A DNA stretch of 64,000 nucleotides from Tatumella punctata (lineage in GTDB: Bacteria > Pseudomonadota > Gammaproteobacteria > Enterobacterales > Enterobacteriaceae), in the NCBI RefSeq assembly GCF_039523735.1, contig NZ_BAAAFW010000008.1:44553-108552 (forward strand), read 5' to 3'. The notes beneath the pieces are model-generated. The model saw only the letters and a list, made by a program, of their open reading frames with translations. It had not been told where the DNA came from and made no database searches. Positions 8,440 to 16,826 of this stretch are shown piece after piece (position 1 is the first letter of the stretch; the number at the start of each line of letters is the position of its first letter). The position numbers were made by a program, and so were the translations under genes.

Positions 8440-9493
8440 ACGCTATCTGATGCGCGAAATAGCCCGTCAGGCGATACTGATCAGCGGCTTGCTGGTGGTG
8501 ATGTTCGCCAGCTACTCGGCACAACGTTATCTGACGGAAGCGGCAAACGGGACCCTGGCTCTGCCGGTTGTTCTGGCGGTAATATTTTATAAAATAGTGA
8601 TCTCACTTGAAATGCTTTTACCGGTCGGATTATATGTGGCTGCCGCAGTGGTTCTGGGGCGACTGCACACGGATTCGGAAATAACTGCATTTTTTGCCTG
8701 TGGTGGCAGTCCGTGGCGGGTGTATACAGCGGTACTGTTTCCGGCGGTGGTGCTGGCGTTGCTGGTTTCGGTGTTGTCGCTGTATGGCAGACCCCGCGCG
8801 TATAACCAGATTTACCAGTTGCAGCAACAGTCACAGTCAGCACTGGATGTCAGCCATTTACAGGCAAATACGTTTAATCAGAATAACAGTGGCAGAATGG
8901 TGCTGGCCGCGGGGATTGATCCTGCTACCCGTCAGTTAACCGATGCACTTATCTACTCGCGCACCGGCAATATTACCCGTTTATACCGTGCGCAACGAGT
9001 CACTGTCACTGATCCGTCCCCGCTCCGTCCCGGGGTGCGATTACAGGCGGGCACCGCCTATCGTCTCGACCGGCAGGGCAGGGATGATAACCTGCAACAT
9101 TATAATGTGTTGCAAATGGCGCTGAAACCGACGGTGATACCGCTACGCACTGGGCAGAAGTCTGCCACGGTCAGGCAGTTGTTAGATGTACCGGTCCCCG
9201 GAAATATCGCAGAATTGCAATGGCGACAAAGCCGCGGCATCAATACCCTGATGATGGTGTTGCTTGCGGTGCCTCTGAGCCGCTGCCGCCCCCGCCAGGG
9301 GCGCTATGCCGCGCTGTTGCCATTAACGCTGGTATTTATTGCCATATTTTATGGCGGAAATCTGTGCCGTACCCTGGTGGCCAATAACTCGTTGCCGGAG
9401 ATCCCCGGGGGCTGGCTGGTGACGGTGAGCATCGCCATAGTCTTACTGATGCTGATGTTCAGGGACTTTTCGTCACTGCGGCACCGTGTCTGA
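8426..9493 (+). CDS. LptF/YjgP-family permease, cluster-specific copy
   Basis: The ATG at 8426 gives 355 residues beginning GVIERYLMREIARQ, the same register as the LptF N-terminus. The layout is three N-terminal membrane segments, a periplasmic beta-jellyroll part (about residues 135-260) and three C-terminal segments with the motif VPLSRCRPRQGRY, compared with VPLSVVNPRQGR in LptF. LptF and LptG form the membrane part of the ABC exporter that extracts LPS. This is likely a second, specialised pair, because the housekeeping lptFG would sit elsewhere next to pepA. No ATPase gene is visible here, so it may share LptB. Confidence 0.85.
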   Translation: MGVIERYLMREIARQAILISGLLVVMFASYSAQRYLTEAANGTLALPVVLAVIFYKIVISLEMLLPVGLYVAAAVVLGRLHTDSEITAFFACGGSPWRVYTAVLFPAVVLALLVSVLSLYGRPRAYNQIYQLQQQSQSALDVSHLQANTFNQNNSGRMVLAAGIDPATRQLTDALIYSRTGNITRLYRAQRVTVTDPSPLRPGVRLQAGTAYRLDRQGRDDNLQHYNVLQMALKPTVIPLRTGQKSATVRQLLDVPVPGNIAELQWRQSRGINTLMMVLLAVPLSRCRPRQGRYAALLPLTLVFIAIFYGGNLCRTLVANNSLPEIPGGWLVTVSIAIVLLMLMFRDFSSLRHRV

Positions 9494-10563
9494 TGGGGAT
9501 TATCGAACGTTACCTGATCCGTTATCTGTTCTTCGGTTGTGCGGCTTCAGCGGCTCTGCTGTTGCCGGTTTTTTCCACGTTTAATCTGATGAGTCAGCTG
9601 GAGGATGTCACTGCCAGCGGCTATCGCTGGCCGCAGGCTCTGCTGGTGGTGGTTATGACGGTGCCGCGCACCCTGGTCGATATCGGCCCGTTTATTGCTT
9701 TACTCGGTGGTATTACCGGACTCGGGCTGCTGGCAAAAAACCAGCAACTGACGGCGATGCGCAGTGCAGGACTTTCTGTCTGCGCCCTTGGCCGGGTGAT
9801 GCTATTGGCGGGGGCGATGGCGGCCGTGATATCTGCGGCGGTCGATCAGTGGATTGCTGCACCTCTGCAGCAACAGGCGCTGGTGATCAAAGCACGCGCT
9901 CAGACCGATCTGCCGGAGGGTAAAAATACCTTATGGGCGCGGCGAAATAATCAATTTGTTACCCTCAGATATCCGGATGCAGCCGGTGAGCCGTTTGATA
10001 TTGAGATTTTCATCTACAATCCGGACTTCACCCTTAACCGCTACTGCTATGCCCGTACCGCAACCCCTGAAAAAAATGGTTTCTGGACCTTGCATCAGGT
10101 CACCCGGAAACAATGGCGGCAGGGACAGGAAACCCTGAACAGCCTTGAACAGACAGCGTGGCAACCGATACTCCCGGCGGCGCGTTTGCCGGATCTGATA
10201 CAGCCTCCGGACAGTTTCTCAGTACAGCAGTTATGGCACTATATTGGTTATCTGCAATCCTCCGGACAACCGGACAACCAGTACCGGATTAGTTTATGGA
10301 AAAAAGCAGGACAGCCAGTGCTGATGGTGGCGATGCTGTTACTGGCCGTTCCTTTCACTCTGAATGCACCCCGCGCATCGGCAGGAGGGCGGCTGGCTGT
10401 CGGGGTCATTACCGGATTGCTGACCTATATCAGTTACCAGGTGGTACTGAGCCTCGGGTTACTGCTGTCATTCAACCCGCTGCTGACGGCACTGTTACTG
10501 CCGCTAAGTCTCCTGTTGCTGGCACTGATACTGCTGCGGCGTTTTGACCGGTACCATCAGTAA
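9493..10563 (+). CDS. LptG/YjgQ-family permease, cluster-specific copy
   Basis: A 356-residue protein whose start overlaps the LptF-like stop (TGATG at 9491-9495), guaranteeing paired translation. It begins GIIERYLIRYLFFG and shows the LptG features LGLLAKNQQLTAMRSAGLS in the cytoplasmic coupling region, LWARRNNQFV in the periplasmic domain and RISLWKKAGQPVLMVAML before the last three membrane segments. It should form a heterodimer with the upstream protein and move an amphipathic lipid out of the inner membrane. The substrate is presumably the product of the upstream biosynthetic genes (inference). Confidence 0.85.
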   Translation: MGIIERYLIRYLFFGCAASAALLLPVFSTFNLMSQLEDVTASGYRWPQALLVVVMTVPRTLVDIGPFIALLGGITGLGLLAKNQQLTAMRSAGLSVCALGRVMLLAGAMAAVISAAVDQWIAAPLQQQALVIKARAQTDLPEGKNTLWARRNNQFVTLRYPDAAGEPFDIEIFIYNPDFTLNRYCYARTATPEKNGFWTLHQVTRKQWRQGQETLNSLEQTAWQPILPAARLPDLIQPPDSFSVQQLWHYIGYLQSSGQPDNQYRISLWKKAGQPVLMVAMLLLAVPFTLNAPRASAGGRLAVGVITGLLTYISYQVVLSLGLLLSFNPLLTALLLPLSLLLLALILLRRFDRYHQ

Positions 10564-10866
10564 CCGGCGGGGAGCGGCGCGCCCTGTCCCTGCGCGGGCA
10601 TTTTCCCTGGAAGGGTTAAGCGACACAAAAATATACATAATCAAACATTTTTCCTGTGCTGCTGCCCGCCTGGTGCAATACGCGGTTCAGACGGGTTCCC
10701 ACTGCAGCAACACAGCCTGTCAGGCTGAGCCATTAATTGACAGTTGCGCAAAAGGTACCTAGCTTTAGCTGCTGTATGGTGATGGCGTGACCGGCAGCAT
10801 ATTGCCGAAACAGACCCGGTAGTTGCTGCCAGTGACAGAGGTTTCCTGAAAGCGGGTTAATCCGGT
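10564..10866. other. Intergenic region between the LptG-like gene and the TLC carrier
   Basis: About 300 bp without a convincing gene, strong terminator or promoter. A short frame at 10544-10762 overlaps the upstream gene and has no family features, so I treat the stretch as non-coding leader. Whether the carrier gene is transcribed with the operon cannot be decided from sequence. Confidence 0.4.
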
Positions 10867-12213
10867 ATGGTGAATCTAAACAAATTCAGACAGGGGCCGC
10901 AGACGAAAGCACGGGTACTGGCATTTTTCAATATCAGGCCTGAAGAGTGGCAGCCTTTGCTCTGGTGTATGGCTTATATCTTCTGCCTGTTATGTTCCTA
11001 CTATATTTTACGGCCAGTCAGAGACACGCTGGGTGTTGAAGGAGGAGTGCATAACCTGCAATGGTTATTCACTGCCACATTACTCTGTATGCTGGTGCTG
11101 AATATTCCCTTTTCGGCGTTATCCCGTTCGGTTCCGCGGCAGCGTCTTATCCCGCTGATTTATTACTTTTTTGTCATTAATTTACTGATTTTTGCTGCAC
11201 TGATGTACTGGTTACCGGCCGGTGAACGGGTGTGGGCGGGGCGGTTGTTTTTTGTCTGGGTGTCTGTATTTAACCTGTATGCGGTTTCCGTATTCTGGGT
11301 GCTGGTGTCGGATTTATTCAGTACCGAGCGTGCCGGACGGTTGTTTGCCCTGATGGCAGCCGGTGCCACTGTCGGTGCTATCGGGGGCTCTTTTCTGACA
11401 ACCCTGTTTGCCCGTCTGCTGAATATCAGCGGACTATTGCTGTGTTCGGCACTGCTGTTGTTATGCGCCATATTTTGTGTACGGCGGTTAATTCATCATT
11501 CCTGCGGGCTGAGCCGATCCGCTGCGACTGATACCTCAGTCAGTCGCGACAATGACGCCCCGGCCCTCGGCGGCAGTATTTTTGCCGGTATCACACATAC
11601 TTTCCGTTCGCCGTACCTCAGGAATATCTGTCTGTATATGTTGTTGTTTTCCACGACATCGACCCTGTTGTATTTTCGGCAGGCGGATTTGGTCAGACAT
11701 GCGTTTAACAGTGAAGATGCCCGCACCACTTTCTTTGCAGCCACCGACCTCGCGGTCAATATCCTGACACTACTGACCCAGGTTTTTATCGCCAGCCGGT
11801 TGCTTAACCGTTATGGCACGGCTCTGGTGCTCTGTTTTCTGCCGGTTCTGACCATCATCGGTTTTTTATCGTTATCTCTGTGGCCGACCCTGCTGGCGGT
11901 CATGCTGTTCAGCATATTCCGCCGTGCCGGGAATTTTGCCCTGGCCCGGCCGGCGCGTGAGGTGTTGTTTACCGTGTTACAACGGGAAGATAAATACAAA
12001 GCGAAAAGTTTTATTGATACGGCTGTGTACCGGGCGGGTGATCAGGTGGGTGCCTGGAGCTGGGCGGCGATGGGGGCCATCGGTATACCGGTGGCTCTGA
12101 TGGCGTGGGTGGCAGTGCCTCTGTCATTACTGTGGTGGGTTAACAGTTTATGGCTGGGACGCAGACAGCGGGTGATTGCTGATCACCATCGCCGGCAGCC
12201 TGAACAGTACTGA
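10867..12213 (+). CDS. ATP/ADP-translocase (TLC, NTP/NDP antiporter) family carrier
   Basis: A 448-residue membrane protein with about 11-12 segments. The family signature YYILRPVRDTLGVEGG lies near residues 55-70, followed by the long periplasmic/cytoplasmic alternation typical of the Npt/TLC group. Obligate intracellular bacteria use these carriers to import host ATP. Free-living bacteria have divergent relatives whose substrates are mostly unknown. In this context it could supply a nucleotide or phosphorylated co-substrate, or act as a lipid-cluster accessory. Import of external ATP is unlikely for this organism. Confidence 0.75.
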   Translation: MVNLNKFRQGPQTKARVLAFFNIRPEEWQPLLWCMAYIFCLLCSYYILRPVRDTLGVEGGVHNLQWLFTATLLCMLVLNIPFSALSRSVPRQRLIPLIYYFFVINLLIFAALMYWLPAGERVWAGRLFFVWVSVFNLYAVSVFWVLVSDLFSTERAGRLFALMAAGATVGAIGGSFLTTLFARLLNISGLLLCSALLLLCAIFCVRRLIHHSCGLSRSAATDTSVSRDNDAPALGGSIFAGITHTFRSPYLRNICLYMLLFSTTSTLLYFRQADLVRHAFNSEDARTTFFAATDLAVNILTLLTQVFIASRLLNRYGTALVLCFLPVLTIIGFLSLSLWPTLLAVMLFSIFRRAGNFALARPAREVLFTVLQREDKYKAKSFIDTAVYRAGDQVGAWSWAAMGAIGIPVALMAWVAVPLSLLWWVNSLWLGRRQRVIADHHRRQPEQY

Positions 12214-12261
12214 TCAGCCCTGTTCAGACTCTCTGTCTGCCTGAGGGGTTAACCACAGAGG

Positions 12262-12993
12262 TCAGTACAGGGTAATCAGTTCCAGAGACGCTACCTGCTG
12301 TTGCCAGCGCTGAAACTGCTCTGCCTGTGCAGCCGTCAGTGGGGCACCGGTCACCAGTAACCATTTTTTATCGGGGAAAGTCACCGGGGCCGGGGTGGCA
12401 GCGGGCCGGGGAAGAACATCCAGCCGCAGACCTTTTCCGGTCCGTTTCAGCGCTTCGAGCCAGACTTCACAAGGGTCTGCCAGCAGCCAGCCGCCGATCA
12501 GAATATTATCGCCCGCGACTTTTTTATCACCCTCCAGACAAAAAGAAGTGTAGGCAATAATAATACCGTCGAGGATTTCCCGCAGGGTGAGCATGGCCGG
12601 AATGTTGGCGGAGAGTTGACTGCGCAGCGGGCGCAGAACCTCAGTCACCAGTTCCGGCCGCGGATATTCGCGGCCAGCGTCATAAACTATCTGGCGCAGT
12701 GCATCGATTTTTCCCTCTTTCAGGCGTTGCAGCATCTTTTCCTGCAGGGACAGCCAGTTATTGGTCAGGCCGGTTTCCGGGCGGCTAAGCAGGGGTTTTA
12801 CCTGACTGACCGGTACCCCTTTTCTTAGCCAGTCGAGAATTTTCAGGGCCAGCCGGACATCATCATCTGTGTACATACGGTGCCCGCCTTCGGTTCTCTG
12901 CGGGGTCAGTAAGCCATAACGACGCTGCCAGGCGCGCAGCGTGGTCGCATTTATCCCGCACAGCCGGGAAAATTCACCAATCGAGTAAAACAT
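12262..12993 (-). CDS. mlrA: MlrA-like MerR-family transcriptional regulator
   Basis: At 243 residues it has the same length as E. coli MlrA. The N-terminal winged helix SIGEFSRLCGINATTLRAWQRRYGLL and the following TEGGHRMY correspond closely to MlrA (IGEVALLCDINPVTLRAWQRRYGLL, TDGGHRL). The C-terminal part lacks the cobalamin-binding histidine motif, as in MlrA. MlrA activates csgD and so curli and biofilm matrix in E. coli. Here it lies end to end with the TLC carrier, converging on it. It may be the genuine mlrA or a paralog controlling the neighbouring cluster; the sequence cannot separate these. Confidence 0.8.
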   Translation of the reverse strand: MFYSIGEFSRLCGINATTLRAWQRRYGLLTPQRTEGGHRMYTDDDVRLALKILDWLRKGVPVSQVKPLLSRPETGLTNNWLSLQEKMLQRLKEGKIDALRQIVYDAGREYPRPELVTEVLRPLRSQLSANIPAMLTLREILDGIIIAYTSFCLEGDKKVAGDNILIGGWLLADPCEVWLEALKRTGKGLRLDVLPRPAATPAPVTFPDKKWLLVTGAPLTAAQAEQFQRWQQQVASLELITLY

Positions 12994-13343
12994 GCAGTAC
13001 GCCGGTTAAAAAATAAAGTATGTAATATACTACGAAATTTATCTGTTCTGTTAGCCGCTGCAGGGCAACCGGCCAGTGACTAATCAGTTTTTCATCGACG
13101 CAGTGACTGGCGAAAAAAAACCGCCACCAGCCGGTTGCCGGTGCGGTAATCGTTTTTCCCGGGACCTGACCAATTACCCGCAGAATATATCCGGATCTGA
13201 AAAATTCTCGATCCGGATCAATATATTATTCCCGGCGGGCAGTAACCTGTGGCGCTTACATAGTGTGTTCGGAAATGGTGGTTTCAGGTGGTGACTTTCA
13301 TCTCCGGACAAGATAAGCATTCTGTTTAACCAAAGGCTAAGAT
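12994..13343. other. Intergenic region with a palindrome upstream of the MerR gene
   Basis: About 350 bp between the divergent MerR gene and the acetyltransferase. An inverted repeat AGTAT-N5-ATACT lies at 13017-13031, just upstream of the MerR start, and is a candidate autoregulatory operator. The published E. coli MlrA box (AAAATTGTACA half-sites) is not seen. A 72-codon frame at 13076-13294 has no protein-like features. Confidence 0.4.
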
Positions 13344-13853
13344 GTGTTGATTCGCAGTGCCAGACCTTCCGATGCAGAGCCGCTGTCTCTGTTAGCAGAA
13401 CGTACCTTCCGGGATACTTTTCAGGACGGTAATACAGCACAAGATATGGAACTTCATTGCCGGGAAAGTTACGGTAAAGCAATTCAGCTCAGGGAAATCC
13501 AGACCCCCGGCCAGGTCACTCTGGTCTGTGAAGATCACGGAGAGCTGGCCGGATATGCCCGGCTGCGGTGGGAAGAGTTTCCGGCCTGTATCAATAGCCA
13601 GCAAGCGGGTGAAATTCTGTGTTTGTATATGGATAAGCAGTATCATGGTAGCGGCCTGGCCCATGACCTGATGCGCGCCTGCCTGCGGGAACTTGAGCAG
13701 AAAGGTTCAGATATTGCCTGGCTTGGTGTATGGGAGCATAACCCGCGAGCGATCAGTTTTTATAAAAAATCCGGCTTTACTGAAGCAGGCGAACATATTT
13801 TTCAGGTTGGTTCAGATCCCCAACGGGATATTATTATGATGCGAACACTGTAG
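13344..13853 (+). CDS. GNAT-family N-acetyltransferase
   Basis: A 169-residue single-domain protein. The N-terminal strand LIRSARPSDAEPLSLLAERTF and the acetyl-CoA loop QYHGSGLAHDLM fit the RimI-like GNAT fold, with NPRAISFYKKSGF as the C-terminal conserved part. The start is GTG, since the overlapping ATG at 13342 hits a stop at once, and AAGG precedes it at suitable distance. The substrate is unknown; relatives acetylate small amines, peptides or ribosomal proteins. It is monocistronic. Confidence 0.85.
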   Translation: MLIRSARPSDAEPLSLLAERTFRDTFQDGNTAQDMELHCRESYGKAIQLREIQTPGQVTLVCEDHGELAGYARLRWEEFPACINSQQAGEILCLYMDKQYHGSGLAHDLMRACLRELEQKGSDIAWLGVWEHNPRAISFYKKSGFTEAGEHIFQVGSDPQRDIIMMRTL

Positions 13854-14045
13854 CCGGGAACGCTGACGATCATTGCCTGACTTTGCAGGAAATATGACCG
13901 GGGGCAGGGGAGAGTGCCTTGCCACCCGGTGCAACTGTATTTTCAGCGAGGCGTTGAGCTGTGGAGATGATATAAGTCTGCGTGAGCAGAGATCAGACTG
14001 TTTTTTATCCCATAGCAAAAAACGCCATATCAGGTGTCAATATCA

Positions 14046-15152
14046 TCAGCTTATTTTTATATCATCCATATCGATATCCTCTTCTTCAGAACTGTCATCT
14101 GTTATAACGTCACGCGGCACGTTTTTCTTGATAATGGCATAGACGACACCAGTGACAAGGATATTGACCAGTAATGCCATAACACCCGCCATAGGTTGTG
14201 ACATGGTAGGTATCATCAAAACCCCGCCAAAGGGTACTGTTGCATCAGCACCATATACCATCGTGATAGCGCCACCACAGGCACCGCCGATGGCTGCGGC
14301 AGAAACACCGCGAACAATATCATTCATCACTATAGGTATGGACCCTTCGACAATATTCACAATGCCCATCGGAACTGCCGATTTTAATGTTTCGATTTCT
14401 GCGTTGTTATAAATATTTTTACGCAGCAGCCGGGCAATAAAATAAGCGAGTCCGAAACCAACAGGTGTTGCTGTATTAACCAACTGCAGGGCAGTAATGG
14501 GCTCATTGATGCCCTGAGCCTGGAGTGTCAGAACGAAGGCAAAACAGGTTTTATTGATCGGGCCGCCAAAGTCGACAATACACAAAGCACCAATAACCGC
14601 ACCCAGAACCAGATTAGAGGAAGTCCCCATATTTCGCAGCAAAGATGTCAGAGCATCGGTAAAAATACCAATAGGTGTTCCTATGATATACAGCATGACC
14701 AGACAGCTGATAACCGATGCGAAAAAAGGCACAATCAGTGTCGGCATTAAACCACGGGCCCAGTCCGGGACTTTCACATTTTTAATAATCGTAACTGCTA
14801 TATATCCGGCAATGTAGCCGCCGATCATACCACCGATAAACCCCGCACTAATCTCATTCGCGGCCAGTCCTGTGACAAAACCCGGCGCAATACCGGGTTT
14901 ACCGGCGATAGAGCCGGAAATCCCGATAGCGATAACCACCGGTAAAAGTCCCAGCGCCCTGGCGCCCAGGGTGGCAAAAGCCTGCCATAAATCAAACTGG
15001 CCCGGCAATAAAGTCTGCTGAACAGTTCCTCCGAGGCCCATCCCAATAGCAATAATAAAGCCGGAACCGCAGACAATGGGAATTAAAAAGGAGATAGCCG
15101 TCAGCAGATGGCCTTTAGGGTTCGCTGCTTTCCATATTTTTTTTATACTCAT
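14046..15152 (-). CDS. PTS fructose-type EIIC permease
   Basis: A 368-residue polytopic protein of the fructose/mannitol-type EIIC family, with PIVCGSGFIIAIG early, PGIAPGFVTG, and the conserved FGGPINK in the middle. It lacks fused A and B domains, which are encoded separately upstream (15200-15508 and 15591-16049), as in the FrwBC type. It ends in an acidic tail (DDSSEEEDIDMDDIK). It is the last gene of a six-gene minus-strand operon. The sugar is not identifiable from the permease alone. Confidence 0.85.
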   Translation of the reverse strand: MSIKKIWKAANPKGHLLTAISFLIPIVCGSGFIIAIGMGLGGTVQQTLLPGQFDLWQAFATLGARALGLLPVVIAIGISGSIAGKPGIAPGFVTGLAANEISAGFIGGMIGGYIAGYIAVTIIKNVKVPDWARGLMPTLIVPFFASVISCLVMLYIIGTPIGIFTDALTSLLRNMGTSSNLVLGAVIGALCIVDFGGPINKTCFAFVLTLQAQGINEPITALQLVNTATPVGFGLAYFIARLLRKNIYNNAEIETLKSAVPMGIVNIVEGSIPIVMNDIVRGVSAAAIGGACGGAITMVYGADATVPFGGVLMIPTMSQPMAGVMALLVNILVTGVVYAIIKKNVPRDVITDDSSEEEDIDMDDIKIS

Positions 15153-15199
15153 AACTTACACCCTTTAATTTATATTGGGTAAGCATTAGTGAATAACTA

Positions 15200-15508
15200 T
15201 CAATTGACTAATGCACTGAGTTTTTCGATCAGTTTGTTCGGCGATTTGACTGCGATTTCGGTGGAAACTTTAACGATTTTTTTCCCCGCGAAACGCTCTT
15301 CTCCGGAAATCTGCACGTCAGCAGCTAACAGCACGATATCTGCGCTGGCAATTTCATCAGCAGTCAGGGGATTTTCGATGCCAATGGTACCCTGGGTTTC
15401 GATCTTCACATTATGCCCGGCCTTTTTGGCGGCAATCTCAATCTTTTTCTGCGCAATATAGGTATGTGCAATGCCTACGGTACAGGCAGTAACGCCTACA
15501 ATATTCAT
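15200..15508 (-). CDS. PTS fructose-type EIIB subunit
   Basis: A 102-residue protein with the fructose-type IIB active site ACTVGIAHTYIAQ, phosphorylated on C9, followed by the family pattern KIETQGTIGIENPLT. It passes phosphate from the EIIA at 15591-16049 to the sugar carried by the EIIC. The gap to the EIIC gene is 47 bp, in line with one transcript. Confidence 0.9.
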   Translation of the reverse strand: MNIVGVTACTVGIAHTYIAQKKIEIAAKKAGHNVKIETQGTIGIENPLTADEIASADIVLLAADVQISGEERFAGKKIVKVSTEIAVKSPNKLIEKLSALVN

Positions 15509-15590
15509 TGGTATTCTCCATAATGTTTCAATGTTTTTAACTTATTGCATCACGGGCGAAACCCGCTGCCGGATAACATCAGCGGTGATG

Positions 15591-16049
15591 CTATTTATCT
15601 TCAGAATTAAATAACTGAATAATTTTTTTTGGTTCCGTTTCCTTAAGTAATCTGGATATGATTTCTTCATCGGCCAGTGAGGCTGAAACCTGTGCTAATA
15701 AACGGATATGGGCAGTGTTTTGATCTTCCGGGCGAACAGCAAACAGGATAATACAGCGGACATCGCTGCCATCCATCGTTTCCCAGGGGATTTGTTGCCG
15801 GGTGCGTCCGATAGCCAGGGCAGTACGGGCGACTCCCGATGATTTTCCATGCGGAATAGCAATATGATTTTCGAAACCGGTTGAACCCTGGGCTTCACGC
15901 AGCCATACATCGCGGATAAATTCATCTTTGTTAATTATGGCACCATCCCTGACTAACATATTTGTAAGTTCTTCGATGGCTTGCTGTTTGGTTGTGGCCA
16001 TCATCTCTGAACAGATATTATTGACAGAAAGCACTTCGGAAATATCCAT
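15591..16049 (-). CDS. PTS EIIA subunit, fructose/mannitol type
   Basis: A 152-residue protein of the EIIA-Fru/Mtl family, with the phosphorylated histidine in IAIPHGKS and an upstream REAQGSTGFENH stretch typical of the fold. As the only EIIA in the operon it may serve both the fructose-type IIBC and the ascorbate-type IIBC. It lies 75 bp downstream of the epimerase gene. Confidence 0.9.
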   Translation of the reverse strand: MDISEVLSVNNICSEMMATTKQQAIEELTNMLVRDGAIINKDEFIRDVWLREAQGSTGFENHIAIPHGKSSGVARTALAIGRTRQQIPWETMDGSDVRCIILFAVRPEDQNTAHIRLLAQVSASLADEEIISRLLKETEPKKIIQLFNSEDK

Positions 16050-16124
16050 AACTTACCTTCTTTACTAATGGGTGAGAGTTAATTATCGTATATACAACAT
16101 GACCTGAATATATTTCCTGTGGTG

Positions 16125-16802
16125 TCAGTGGTCAGTCTGGTTTCGGAATATATCCAGCATTCTATCCCATGCCAGCCCGATATCTGAATGCAAAGAAAAG
16201 AGGCCGGAGGTTCCAACGATATATACATCCACCCCTGATGTTGCGATCCTGGCGAATGTTTTTTCATTACATGACCCGTCAATTTCAGTCAGGTAGTGGT
16301 AATTATTATTCTCACGCATACTGATGAGTTTTTTTATTTTTCTCAGTGACTGCGGGATGAATTTCTGGCCTGCGTAACCGGGGTCTACGGACATCACAGT
16401 CACTTTGTCCAGCAGGTGTGCATATTCACTAATACTTTCTGCCGGAGTCGCCGGGTTAAGCACCACACCACATTTTCTGCCGGCATCTTTAATCAGATTA
16501 AGCAGTCGAAATATTTTGTTATTCGCCGTCTCCGGGTGGAAGCTGATAATGTCAGCGCCGGCATTCAGACACAGGGGAATAATATCTTCCGGATGGTTAA
16601 CCATCAGATGGACATCAATAGGGACTGTAGTGATTTTTTTCAGATTCTCAATAAAGAAAGGGGAGAGGGTGATATTACGGACATAGTTACCATCCATAAT
16701 ATCGACATGATAAAAATCGGCTTTGTTATTCATTGCAAGGATCTGTTCTCTGAACTGTGTCAGGTCCATACACATTAATGAAGGTGAAAATTTTGCATGC
16801 AT
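16125..16802 (-). CDS. alsE: D-allulose-6-phosphate 3-epimerase-like protein (ribulose-phosphate epimerase family)
   Basis: A 225-residue TIM-barrel protein. Family motifs are FSPSLMCMDL at the start, DFYHVDIMDG, PIDVHLMV, SFHPE, VLNPATP and SVDPGYAGQKFIP, with EIDGS and IVGTSGLF at the phosphate site. Several of these (SPSLMCMDL, LSPFF, VGTSGLF) match E. coli AlsE more closely than Rpe. It would interconvert a ketohexose 6-phosphate with its C3 epimer, so the operon should handle a rare sugar whose phosphate is funnelled to fructose 6-phosphate. A pentulose phosphate is an alternative substrate. Confidence 0.8.
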   Translation of the reverse strand: MHAKFSPSLMCMDLTQFREQILAMNNKADFYHVDIMDGNYVRNITLSPFFIENLKKITTVPIDVHLMVNHPEDIIPLCLNAGADIISFHPETANNKIFRLLNLIKDAGRKCGVVLNPATPAESISEYAHLLDKVTVMSVDPGYAGQKFIPQSLRKIKKLISMRENNNYHYLTEIDGSCNEKTFARIATSGVDVYIVGTSGLFSLHSDIGLAWDRMLDIFRNQTDH

Positions 16803-16826
16803 AAATTGCCTCCCGTATAAAATGAG

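Noticed and set aside
13076..13294. 72-codon plus-strand frame in the mlrA-acetyltransferase gap
   Set aside because: No ribosome site, no family motif, and a composition typical of random reading.
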